DNA from: Sceloporus undulatus
Lineage: Eukaryota; Chordata; Lepidosauria; Squamata; Phrynosomatidae
Assembly: GCF_019175285.1 (NCBI RefSeq)
Contig: NC_056522.1
Coordinates: 34,906,193 to 34,970,192, forward strand
Direction of reading: 5' to 3'
DNA length: 64,000 nt
A program made the translations under genes and the position numbers. The notes under the pieces are model-generated. The model worked only from the letters and a program-made list of their open reading frames with translations. It made no database searches and was not told the origin of the DNA. Each line of letters begins with the position of its first letter. Within the stretch, counting starts at the first letter, position 1. This document shows, one piece after another, positions 44,130-54,469 of this stretch.

Positions 44130-44352
44130 CAATGGACCCCTTGTTATACGCTGGGGTTTGGTTCCCAAAATCCCCCGGGGATAACAGAATCCCTGGATGC
44201 TCATGACCCATTAATATAATGACATAGCAAATGGTGTCCCTAATAAAAATGGATAATGAAGGTGCTATGCTTGAAATTTATACTTTTTTGGAACATTTTT
44301 CAAACCATGGATGCCTTAAGATGTGGTGTAACAAAATCTGTTTATAATCAGG
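44130..44352. mobile_element. Tigger/MER2-like MITE, copy d
   Basis: TTGTTATACGCTGGGGTTTGG, CCTGGATGCTCATGACCC and TTTATACTTTTTTGGAACA, as in the copy at 8110, with several single-base differences. Confidence 0.6.
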
Positions 44353-45090
44353 GTCGACTTAACTTGAATTGATGTTAATAATAGCGTGTGGTGTTTGTTC
44401 TCAAACCTTTTTCCTTTGTGCTTATGGTTGCACACAGCAAGTCCTCTAGATAAGAAAACAATCTGGTCCAAAAGTAAGACCACGTTTTTTGGTTTCTATA
44501 ATGGGTCGCTATCACCCTCACATTGTGCCAAAAATAAAAAAGGACATAAGATGAGAGAGTTGTGCAGTTCGAAGGTTTGTTTGTTTTTTTCCCTACATCC
44601 CAAAACCTGAAAATGCTCAAAGCCCCAGATTTCCTAACGTCAATGAGGACACAGCGTCCCTCAAAAACAGAGGGCATTGAAATAAATAAAAATAAAAAGC
44701 TAAAATGCGCTCATAAAGGTCATTCCCTGCTTTCTCAGCCCTGCTCAAAATGGAGGACAATTTGGGGGGATGCCTCTTGGACATAATAAGAATCATAATT
44801 TATTTATATACTGCCCTGTATATACCAGGGCGATGTAACAGCATTAATAAAATCCATGAATTACAAGTACATTAAGCACACTACAAAGTAAAACCATTCT
44901 GGCACTTGGAGGGCATGTCCTGTAAAAGGAGGACACCTAGTCCCCTGATCTACGAGCGGGGAGTAATGGTGGAGAATTCATTTCCCAATCCCTCCCTAAA
45001 AAATACCCTACTAATAAGTAATAATAACACTTGAGATGGTGGGGCACTCCAATATTCTAACTTCCCCCCTACAAAAAGAATTTTAAGAAT
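44353..45090. other. Non-coding with a reversed LINE 3' end
   Basis: At about 44788-44890, ATAATTTATTTATATACTGCC and CCAGGGCGATGTAACAGC look like the reversed 3' end of an L2/CR1 LINE. Otherwise unrecognised. Confidence 0.35.
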
Positions 45091-45099
45091 ACTCATATT

Positions 45100-45500
45100 C
45101 AATAATCTCCTGGATGAGAAACCACACGCCCACACCGCCTCCTCTCCCAAACTGGGTCTGAGACTAAAGCAAGCTGCGCCACTGCTAAATAAGAGGAAGA
45201 GGGGAGAAGTGAAAAGGGCGTCCGAATGATGGCTGACATTATTCTCCATTCCAGCTGTCCAATCAGGACGCTCTGCACATGAGGCGAATGTGACGCGGGA
45301 CTGACAGCGAATCATTCGCTCCCGCTCTAGGAACCGCCATTTTAATGTCATTAAAAGGGCTCCGGAGAGGCGTTGCCCAATAGCAGCCAGTGCTTCCCAA
45401 CTCGCCCCGCCCTCTACTTTCCGCTTGGCCTTGTGGGATGTGTAAAGTTCCCATCTGTCACGAAGAAAAGAAATGGAGAGGGCAAGCAGGAGGCTTCTGC
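45100..45500. promoter_or_regulatory. GC-rich promoter-like patch, gene unknown
   Basis: CpG-containing stretch with CCAAT boxes at 45259-45263 and 45377-45381, a GC box GCCCCGCCC at 45404-45412, and AAAATGGCGGTT read on the minus strand at 45332-45343, like a YY1 site near a start of transcription. This is the make-up of a housekeeping promoter, more likely firing to the left. No coding exon is recognised; the 188-codon minus ORF across it has no familiar features. Confidence 0.35.
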
Positions 45501-45825
45501 CCCTCCCGCATTTCAATGATGTTTCATTTTAATAGAATCGGAATAATAACATAATAAAAAGACTGAAATTGGGATAGCAGTTGTTGTTTTTCTGTGCGTT
45601 CTTATGAACTATCCTGAGTGAACCCAATCCTGGGGTTTTCTGGGCCAATATGTGTTCATAGGGCCTATTTTGTCCTTCCTTTGCCTGCCTTTGAGGCTGA
45701 GAGAGGGTGGACTTGCCCAGGTACCCAATGGGTTTCATAAATGACCAGGGTTTTGTATCCTGATCTCCAGAGTCATTAGGCTGCATGCAAACGGCATAAA
45801 TAATATCCAATTTGATACACTTTAA

Positions 45826-45990
45826 CTACCAGGGCTGAGTGCTATGGGGGTTTGTAGGGGGGGGGGTTGTGGTGCCAGAGCTCTCTGACAGAAGAAGGCT
45901 AAATGTGTCCAAAGCTAGCAATTCCCAGAATGCCATAGCAGAGAGCCACAGCAGTTAAAGTGGGGCAATCAGCCTGATGATGTCAACAGT
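45826..45990. mobile_element. hAT-type MITE, decayed
   Basis: ACCAGGGCTGAGTGCTATGG, CAGAGCTCTCTGACAG and AGCAGTTAAAGTGGGGC match the CTGCAGTGTG family body. A G homopolymer is near 45857. Confidence 0.5.
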
Positions 45991-46544
45991 GCAGATGAAG
46001 CATGAGTCCTCCAAACAGTTAAACCACTGAGCCATGCTGGTTATCAATTGGAATAGCAGGAGGCCTAACCAAAAAGAAAAAGTGAGCCAAAAAAGTGGGC
46101 ATCCGAACGCAAGTCTCAAGATAAACACAATTGTTAAAAAATAACAGAGGAGCCCTCTACACCCATGGGAGAGGAGTGGGTTTTGTTATCTCCTTCCCCC
46201 CACATATATAGTGCAGATTGATTGGAGTGGACTAGACGTAGTGTTCCAAACTTTGGTCATGCCAGTGTTTCGGACTTTGGGACAGATGGTCAGGAATTCT
46301 GGGAGCGGAAGTCAAAAAATCTGGAGGGCCAGGGTGACCAGACACGTCCCTTCCTTTTTCCAGACATGCTTTTCACTTCAGCCTTCTGCACAGGCATTCC
46401 AAAATGTCTTTCCATTTAGAGCCTAACTAATGAGCATAAATTTATATGTATATCTGTGTTTTAGTTTTTTATGGTACAGTATAATGTCCTAACAACTTTA
46501 TTGAATGTCCTAAAAACGTTTTGTGGTCCTTGTCTTCCTTTGGT

Positions 46545-46775
46545 GGTTAGGACATCTAGCACCCGTGAAAGGGAAAAGTTGGGACCACTGGACTACACTC
46601 TGAGACCAGGGTCCCAATTCCTGGCTGAACCATGGAAACACGGGCAATCACATTCTCTCACTCAGCTTCAAACAGAGAAAGGAACAAGTCCCCGTGAATA
46701 AATCTTGCCAAGAACCCCTGTTACAGGTTTGTCATGGGGTTGCCATAATTTGGAAACAAGCTTGAGGCACAGTTT
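46545..46775 (+). mobile_element. tRNA-derived SINE
   Basis: GACCACTGGACTACACTCTG, GGCTGAACCATGGAAAC, AATAAATCTTGCCAAGAACC and AACAAGCTTGAGGCACAG: the family at 4163 with an upstream insertion and several indels. Confidence 0.6.
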
Positions 46776-48127
46776 GCACCCTGGTAGCCATCATATAGGG
46801 ATCTGTGAATTTTTAGGCTCAGCATTTACTAGGGGTGAGATAATGACTTGAATATTTTGTGTTTCTGGTGGAATCCATAGTAAAAATTAGATGGATCTTT
46901 GGGATCCATGACGTGGATCCATGTGTTTGCGCGCTGGTGGCACATGAGTGTATGGGGTCCATGATTGTTGTGATTTCAATCATGTGGCTAATGATGGGAG
47001 AAAATGGATTTTAGTGTGGTTCAGGTGTATCTTGAGGTATAAAAACAGGATCCAAAGGAACGACATGCTCAACTCCACGGTTTGTTTATGGATGATGCAC
47101 CCCGAACAAATGGCCAAACGCACGAGGGCGTTGGTTTAGGCTATAGAGCGAAAAGCTCTAATGTGAAGGTAGTTTGAAATGTCATTCTTTTGAAAAGTCA
47201 TAATGAAAATCAGGAGGATCTGTTATTGGATGGTTTGATCCCATGTTTTAATTTTTCCCTATCGTTTAAAATAAGATTGTAATTAGAATTAAATTAATTA
47301 AATATAAGACTCGTGGTTTTCACTTCCTTCCGCAAGGGTGGCTGGCTCCAGTGTTCAGGGCCTCTGCGAGCAAAATCCAAATGATATTGCATGCAGCAGG
47401 AGCACACACCCTGAATTTTGTGCAACCGGTAAATATTGGAGCACTGCAGTCCTTCAAGTAAGTCAGAAGAGAATCAGAACCCCTCTTGGTTCTGCCTTTT
47501 ACTGCTATACGGCTCAGTCTTAGCTTCCAGCCTTCCCTGGGTGTCAAATCAAATACTGGCTGTGTGCGTCTGGAATAAACCAGTTGCAAAGGGATTTGGT
47601 GGCACCTTTTAGCGAACTGAAAGACGTTGAGACATGGTTCTTCCCAGGATAAGTCATCCCTAATCGCAATGTCATGTGAAAATCTTCAACCGCGTCGCGT
47701 GACTGTCCCGCATAAAATGCCTGTTAAACTTCTCCTTTTCTCCATGATGTGTAAACTCTAGCCTTGAGCCTACTTCCTCGATGCACAAAGTAGGCTCAAG
47801 TCGACAAAGCGCATCATGCTGCCAGCCTTCTTTCTTTTCAGATAGTCTCAAAAAGATCTAGCAAAGTCCATTGGGCATAAGATGTTTTTCTTTGTTCAGA
47901 GCGGGGGAATGTCAGAGGATAACTGAATTTCTTATTGCCCATGAATTAATAGTGGAATTTTCCCAGTAACTGTTGATATTTGCAACAGGCCTTTTGCAAC
48001 TTCACAGGAAAGAGTCTAACCACACAAGGAGAAGATGTTTCGGAGGACATAGGCTAATCTAGGAAGCTTATGATACAGCTTATGCCAGTGTAGTCCCTCA
48101 AGTGTGTAGCCCTTATTACACTGATTT
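46776..48127. other. Non-coding, nothing recognised
   Basis: No exon or nameable repeat. Inverted GAGCCTACTTCCTCG / GCACAAAGTAGGCTC lies near 47766-47801, a small hairpin. Confidence 0.3.
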
Positions 48128-48356
48128 GTTATACAACGGATTCAAGCAACAACACGGTTTGAAATGTTCCAAAAGTATAAATTTCAATATCGAACTGATT
48201 TTTTTCCATTATTTATAGGGGACAACCCATTTGCCTATGTCATTATATTTAATGGTGGGACTTGAGCATCACTGATTTTGTTATACCAACAACAGGGGGG
48301 ATTTTTTTTTCCCCCCTTAGAACCAACTCCAGCAGATAACAAGGGTCCACTGTATA
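48128..48356. mobile_element. Tigger/MER2-like MITE, copy e
   Basis: GTTATACAACGGATTCAAGC at the left and CCAGCAGATAACAAGGGTCC then ACTGTATA at the right. Poly-T and poly-C runs interrupt it. Confidence 0.6.
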
Positions 48357-49004
48357 GGATGTTTATTGTGTAGCAGCAGGGGTGAATTTCCATATTTGGA
48401 TATGCAGTAGTTCCTTCCTTGACTAGCTGGTTAATTTGTAAAATCAATGTGGTGAACTGGAAAGTCCAAGTGACTCAAGTAAGCTCATGCTCTCAGTTGA
48501 TCTTTCTATTCATGAGTCCTAAGGTGGTGTCAAGATCCTTTTGCATGGGATGTGGTTTTTGTGTGTGTGTTTACGATATATACAATTGGTTATTTCATCT
48601 CAAGTATGCAAGGAGCAATTTCCTTGACTTCGATTTTTTAAAAAGTTGATTTCGTGAAGTGGAAAGTCTAGGGACCCAAGTCTAGGAAGCTCTGCTCGCT
48701 AGTTTCCCCCCCCCCCTCAGTGTGTCTCAACAAAGGGGTTCAGATCCTGGATGTGGTTCCTGAAATTAGGGGGACAGGACACTCCTCCGTTTCCCTGGAC
48801 CTTCCTCCATTCAGGCTTGTTCCTGTCCATGTCCGAGGATTCCCAAATATCCTCCATTTTGAGCGGACTACGAAAGCATGAATTTATATTGCTGGGAAGG
48901 TCGCTGGGCTTTTCTGTTCTGCTTGGGTCAGGTCTTCCATTTTTCTTGAACACCCCCTCGAATTTTCCAGCACCTGGTCCTCCTTGTGGTTTAGGACACC
49001 TGGG

Positions 49005-49215
49005 TCAAAAACACTCGCAGAACAACCCAGGTTTTTGAGACTGCTTTAACTGCCCTGGCTCAGAGGGGGGGGGGGGGGGGGGTGCTAGGGAATGTTTGAG
49101 CGTAGTATTTGTGAGGCATTTAGCCTCCACAAGAAACTACATTCCCAGATTCCTTAATAGCACTGACCATTTAAAGCAGTCTCAAAACTGGATTACTTCT
49201 GCAGTGTGATTTGGA
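49005..49215. mobile_element. hAT-type MITE with G homopolymer
   Basis: TTTTGAGACTGCTTTAACTG, CCCTGGCTCAGAG, a G run of about 19 bases at 49064-49082, and GCAGTGTGATTTGG at the right end; CTGCAGTGTG family. Confidence 0.55.
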
Positions 49216-49714
49216 CAAAGTAAGAGCATGTATGGTGAGCAGCAGTTTCCAGTTTTTTGTGTAACGATGGGCACGACAATGTCCCAAGACCTGAACGGTT
49301 TTGTGGTTATTCTATAGAACAGAAGAAGATCTCCAACGTGAAGGTAGTTAATGTCATCCTTGTGGGGGGGGGATCATATGAAACTAGGAGGATCTTTACT
49401 TCTTTTGATAACAGAATTAGAGAGTTGGAAGAAACCACAAGGCCACTCAGTCCAACTCCGACCATGCGGAACTCTCATCAAACAACGCCAGACAGAAGCC
49501 ATCCGGCCTCTGTATAAAACCGCCAAAGAAGGGACGCACCACTCTCCAAGCAGTCCATCAGCGCTTACATGTTTGTTGGGATCTCTTTTCCCTATAGCTG
49601 GAATCCATTGCTTTGCTCCATATCAAGCCTCTGGAGGCGCAAGAGCTGATCTAATATTGCTTTCTTCCCCTAAAAGCCTCTGGTGCCACTGGCAACCAAT
49701 TCCACCAGCCCCTC

Positions 49715-49795
49715 CACATCCATATATATATATATATAGATATATATAATATAATCTAATACACACAGACACACACACACACACACATCCGTGGG
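49715..49795. repeat. (AT)n and (CA)n microsatellites
   Basis: TATATATATATATA tracts at about 49721-49750 followed by an ACACACAC tract at about 49762-49787. Confidence 0.85.
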
Positions 49796-49924
49796 GTGTT
49801 GGTAATTTGGGTGTCCAGACTACAACGTCAAGGGAGAAGCTAACCCCCCAAAATGGATAGAACCTTGTCACCAGACCCAGAACTTCCCCCTCCTCCTAAA
49901 TTGACATGATGGTGTCCTTCCATT

Positions 49925-50030
49925 CCCTCTAAAGACCGCCCCTTCCGGTTTTGAGGACACGTTTCCCGTGATGCTCTGGCTCCTCTTCATCCCTCCTCCC
50001 GGCAGCTTCCGGTAAGCGCGCTAGGGGGTC
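49925..50030 (+). promoter_or_regulatory. Candidate housekeeping promoter and first exon
   Basis: Two ETS-type CTTCCGG sites (49942-49948, 50006-50012), a ZNF143/THAP11-like TTCCCGTGATGC (49963-49974), and GC-rich context. TTCCG|GTAAGC at 50012 could be the donor of a non-coding first exon. No downstream coding exon is recognised in the window, so this is tentative. Confidence 0.35.
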
Positions 50031-50346
50031 CCCCCTGCTGCTTATCACCCCTTCTCCCCTGGCTTTAGGGGGGCCATTGCGTCTGGGTGGCCGGATCGGG
50101 CAGTCCATCCCTGAACACGACCTGCGGCGCTGGGCTCGAGGTGCCAGGCCGCATGGTGGACTGCGGGCCGACTACCTCCTCCTGGACTCATGGCACGGGG
50201 GAGGCTGCTCCCCTGGATGGAGGAAGGGAGGGATGGAGGGCTCTCCCTGGGGGTCTTTGTGTTTCTGTGCAAATTATAGGGACCGCTATCCTGGGATCTC
50301 TCTCTTGTGGCAAGGTTGGGTTTTCAGAGGGGTTTGCCATTGTTTT

Positions 50347-50965
50347 GCCTCCCTGAGCTGAGAGAGTGTGTCTGAGGCTTGAGAGAGTGATAGGCCTGAG
50401 AGAGAGAGAGAGAGTGATTGTGGCTGAGTGTGATTGAGGCCTGAGAGTTTGGGACTGAGGGCTGTCACGGAGGCTCAGAGTCCTGTACTGAGCTGAAGTC
50501 TGAAGTGAGGCTGAGAGTCTGTCACTGAGGCCTGTCAGTGTGTGATTGAGGCTGAGAAAACGTGCTAAGCTGAGTGACTGAGGAGGAGAGAGTGTGACAC
50601 GCTGGCGTGTGTGTGTGTGACAGACTGAAAGAGCGATTGAAGGCTGGATAGGGTGTGCTGAGGCTGAGAAGCATGGCATGGTGGTGTGGACGGTGGACTG
50701 TGTGGCTTGGGTTGAGGAGTGTGACAAACAGAGTGGGCATGACTGAGGCTGAGTGTGTTGACAAGGCGGAAAGTAGGGGTGATGGAGGCTGAAGTCCGTG
50801 ACTGAGGCGGAAAGTATTGATAGAGGCTAAAGAGAGTTGACTGAAACTAGTCTGTGACAATTGAAAGTATGATGGAGGCTTTTGGAGAGGGTGTGACTGA
50901 GGCCTGAGAGAGTGGTATGGAGGGTGTGAGATAGTGAGGCTGAGAGGGTGTGACTCACCTATGGT
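50347..50965. repeat. Degenerate minisatellite (GACTGAGGCTGAGAGAGTGT-like)
   Basis: About 25-30 imperfect copies of a roughly 20-24-bp unit built from TGAGGCTGAGAGAGTGTGA. A pure (GA)n tract is near 50399-50416 and (GT)n near 50607. Open minus-strand frames through it (Ser/Leu/His-rich) are by-products. Confidence 0.7.
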
Positions 50966-51192
50966 ACCTCTACCGTGGGTTTAAAAGGCTGAGTCCAAGA
51001 TTCAAGCCCGGCCCCCAGAAAGCCAGCATGGCACATTGGTGTGAATGTGTGGACCGGTGTGGGTCAGTGTTGGTGATTATGATAAACTAAACACGTAAAC
51101 ACCCAACACATAGTCCCAGCATTCGCACAACGCACCATAGCGGGCTTTCTACCACCCGGTAATTACCACCCTTCTAGCTACGGTCCTCTATC

Positions 51193-51396
51193 TATCAGCC
51201 ATCCCCCCCGGGGTAACAAAATCCGGGATGCTCAAGTCCCATTAAATATATGACACAGCAAAGTGTGTCCCGTAGATAAAATGGCAAAGCGTGGTTTGCT
51301 ATTGAATTTATACTTTGGGGGGATAATTTTCAAGCCTCGGTGCTTGATTCCGTGGATAAAAACATCCCCGTGAGAAGAGGTCCAACTTGTGTATAG
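51193..51396. mobile_element. Tigger/MER2-like MITE, copy f
   Basis: GGGTAACAAAATCCGGGATG, CTCAAGTCCCATTAAATATA and TTTGCTATTGAATTTATAC are diagnostic. It carries many one-base indels compared with copies left of the gap. Confidence 0.6.
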
Positions 51397-51649
51397 TGTT
51401 GTATTTGAAGTGCTTGACAACAGCGCTGAGCAATCCAGGTTTTGATTCCTTGCTTGGCATGAAACAGGCATTCAGTTTCAAGCATAGCAAGTAAAAAGAG
51501 GTGTCTTGTGGCCACTTTAATCACAGGTTTTAAGTCCCAGGAGGAATGGCAACATGGGGAAGGCATCTGAAAACAATCCTGCTTTTGTGGGATATTCCTG
51601 GATTTAATCCCGTTTAGGGTCGCGGGAAATTTGGGAGCGTTGCCCCGGT

Positions 51650-51865
51650 GTATAAACTCGCTTAACACTAGGACTCAGGAGACCAGGGTTCAATTTTCCA
51701 GCTCAAAATGAAAGCCACTGGATGAATTTGGGTCAAGTGACATGCTCTCAGCACTCAGGAAGGCAATGGCAAACCTCCCTCTGAACAAATTGTGCCAAGA
51801 AGGAAACCAGGATAGACGTCTGAGGCTAAGAAGTGGAAAGGTGACATGAAGACACACAGCAAACA
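51650..51865 (+). mobile_element. tRNA-derived SINE with many small indels
   Basis: AGACCAGGGTTCAATTTTCC, AAGGCAATGGCAAACCTCCC, CTGAACAAATTGTGCCAAG and GAAGACACACAGC; the family at 4163. Confidence 0.65.
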
Positions 51866-52089
51866 AAAAACACAGAAATGAGCCTAAAAGATAATAGATG
51901 TTGTCTGATTTGCATCTCGCAGGGTCCCAGCTATGCAGACTGTCTTGAAGGCACCAGCAGGCACAGACATATATTTGGCTAAACCAGAGTGGGCAAAACA
52001 TGAACCCGAGGGCCAAAAGAGGCTCTAGGTGTGTTTTTTTTGGCCTGTATTTTATTTATTTAAGATTTATTTATTTTAACATATTACTT

Positions 52090-52240
52090 TAATTGGGATG
52101 TATAGTTTGGTGAGAGGGTAGCCTACTCTGTCAGAGAGCTCGGTGCCACAACAAGTAACATCCAGGATTCCATAGCAGGAGCCATGGCAATTAAAGTGGG
52201 GCCTCAGATTGATTATTTTCTGAAGTGCAGCTTAGACCGA
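52090..52240. mobile_element. hAT-type MITE, decayed
   Basis: CTCTGTCAGAGAGCTCGGTGCC, CATCCAGGATTCCATAGC and AATTAAAGTGGGG; CTGCAGTGTG family. Confidence 0.5.
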
Positions 52241-52715
52241 CTCTGCGCATTTGGCAGTGGCAGCTGTAGCTTCAACTATGCCACTGGGCCCAGTGGGCCT
52301 CTAATGTCAATTGTAGCCTTTAGGCGACAACAAAGTTAGACTGCAGATAATAATCCCACCCTAACCTAGCCTAACCTACTTGGCCCCATCCCCCCATATG
52401 GACAAATCATTAAAAATAGCATCAACGCATTATTTTGAGTGCAGATACAGCCCTTGTGACGTCTGTCCAAAGTATGGCTTGGATGAGGGTACCCACCAGT
52501 GGATTGGAGTAGTCCTGCCTATTCAGTAGCACCAACAAGAGTGAACAGTCTTGGATCTTGTGCTAATCCTACCATTAGCACATGAATCCCATAAAAAAAC
52601 AACATCTATTTTGGGCAAGGCAGACATGGGCGGTGGATTAACGGAATCGCATCTCTAATTGTAAACATACTTGACTAGTGACCTGTCAAATGTAGGCTGA
52701 ATGTGCCTTCAAGCC

Positions 52716-54370
52716 CCGTACCTAACGCCCCCTTCTGCCTTCGCGTCCGGGCGCTGCCGCGGACCGCCGTCGTCGCTTGACTGCACCCCCTTTTGCCGGG
52801 CCGGCCTTCTCTCGTGTGGTTTCGGAGGGCGCTTCTGTGGCGCGCCACGCGCCCCGGGAAGAGCCGCCCCTTGGCTTGGGGAATCATCCCACAACACCCT
52901 GGGACAGCCCCTGGCGCTTGGGCGTTTGGCGGCCAGTAAGCGAGCAACAGGCCCTTTTAGGACCAGGCTGGGGGGAAGCCCTTGGGAGGACCGGCCCCCC
53001 GCCAGTGGAGATGATGGCGGGGGATAAAAGCCGGCCCCGCCGGGAACCCTCCCGGCACGCCCCCATTTTCGGCCGTTCGCTGCTACCGGACGGCTCGGCG
53101 CGCCTGCGACGCCGTCGTCGCTCGGACTGCACCCCCCTTTTGCCCGTGCGCGCTTTCTCTCTCCGGTGGTTGTTCGTGATGGGTGGCGCTTCTTCTGCCC
53201 GCACCTGCCCCGGGATGAGCCTGCCCTCTGGACGGGGACATAGCCCCACCACACCTGGGGACAGCCCCTGGCGTTTCGGCCGTTTGGCGGCCAGTAGCGG
53301 AGGCACAGGGACCGGCCCCTTTAAGGAGCCATCTGGGGGGAAGCCTTGGGAGAGGAGCCCCGCCAGTGAGAGAGGCGGGGATAAAAGGCCCGGCCCCGCC
53401 GGACCTCCCGACACGCCCCGCTCTGCTGCGCCCGGCTGCGCCGTCGCCCCGGACGCGTGCCGCTGGACGGCCCGTCGTCGATGCCCCGGGGACCCTGGCC
53501 TCCCCGTTTGGCCGGCGGCTTATATGCCCCGTGGCGGCTTCCTCGCCGGTGGTTCGGGGCCGGGGCGCCTTCTGCGCACCTGCCCCGGGAGAGGCCGCCC
53601 TCTGGACTTGGGGGATATCGCCCCAACAACAACCTGGGACAGGCCTGGCTGTGGCGTTTGGCGGCCCAGAGCGGAGCACAGGCCCGTAAGGGACCATGCT
53701 GGGGGGAGCTGGGAGGAGCCCCGCCAGTGAGAGAGGCGGGGATAAAGCCGGCCCCCGCCGGAACCCCTCCCGACAGCCGCCCCCTTCCCTGGCCTTCTGC
53801 CCTCCCGGACGTCGCTTCGCTCTGACGAGCGCCGTCCGTTCGCTCCCCGGACTGCCCCCCTTATGGCCTGTTGCCGTGGGCCGGCTGTCTCCTCGGTGGT
53901 CGCCGGGAGGTGGCCGCTTCTTGCGCACCGCCCCCCGGGAGAGCCGCCCTCTGGGCCTTGGGGATACTCCCACAACACCTGGGGACAGCCGGGCTTTGCG
54001 CGTTTTGGCGGCCCATGTGCGGAGCCCATGGGCCCCTTTAAGGGACCAGCTCTGGTGGGGAAGCCTTGGGAGGAAGCCCCCGCCAGTTGAGAGAGGCTGG
54101 GAGTAAAAGCCGCCCCGTCCAGCCCCGCACCGGCCCCTTCTCGCCGCTCGCCCCTTCCGCCGACGCTCCGCGGCCCCGGCTGACGGGGGGCCGTCGTCTG
54201 CTCGGACGGCGGGCACCCCCCTTTTCGGGCCTGGGCGGCTGTCTCTCCGGTGGGTTTCGGAGGTGCGCTTGCTGCGCCCACCGCCCACCGGGAGAGCGCC
54301 CTGGACTTGGGTAATAGGGAGAGCCGCCCCTGGACTTGGGGAACATCCCCATAACACCTGGGAAACATCG
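52716..54370 (+). repeat. Tandem array of ~360-bp GC-rich monomers, 5' end of an L2-type LINE
   Basis: Four nearly full monomers plus a partial fifth. Each has the order: CGCCGTCGTCG block, GACTGCACCCCC.TTTTGCC, CCCGGGAGAGCCGCCCTCTGG, CACAACACCTGGGACAGCC, GCGTTTGGCGGCC, GGGGAAGCC.TTGGGAGGA, GCCAGTGAGAGAGGC, then a TATA-like ATAAAAG. TATA-like boxes sit at 53024, 53381, 53742 and 54102, so the period is 358-361 bp. The array runs into the LINE ORF. By analogy with mouse L1 monomers it is likely a repeated promoter. Large ORFs across it on both strands are composition artefacts. Confidence 0.75.
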
Positions 54371-54469
54371 CAGTTGCGGAACTGCGCAGCTGCGCAGTTC
54401 CGGTTGGGGGAGGGAAGGCTAGGTTGCCCAAGGAGCATGAGGATGCCTGAAGTGGCTGCCCTCTGCTCC

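Noticed and set aside
44950-45516. 188-codon minus-strand ORF
   Set aside because: No recognisable domain or homology; it overlaps a GC-rich promoter-like patch and a region with suspected base errors.
50188-50727. 179-codon minus-strand Ser/Leu/His-rich ORF
   Set aside because: Produced by the TGAGGC minisatellite; repetitive peptide without known features.
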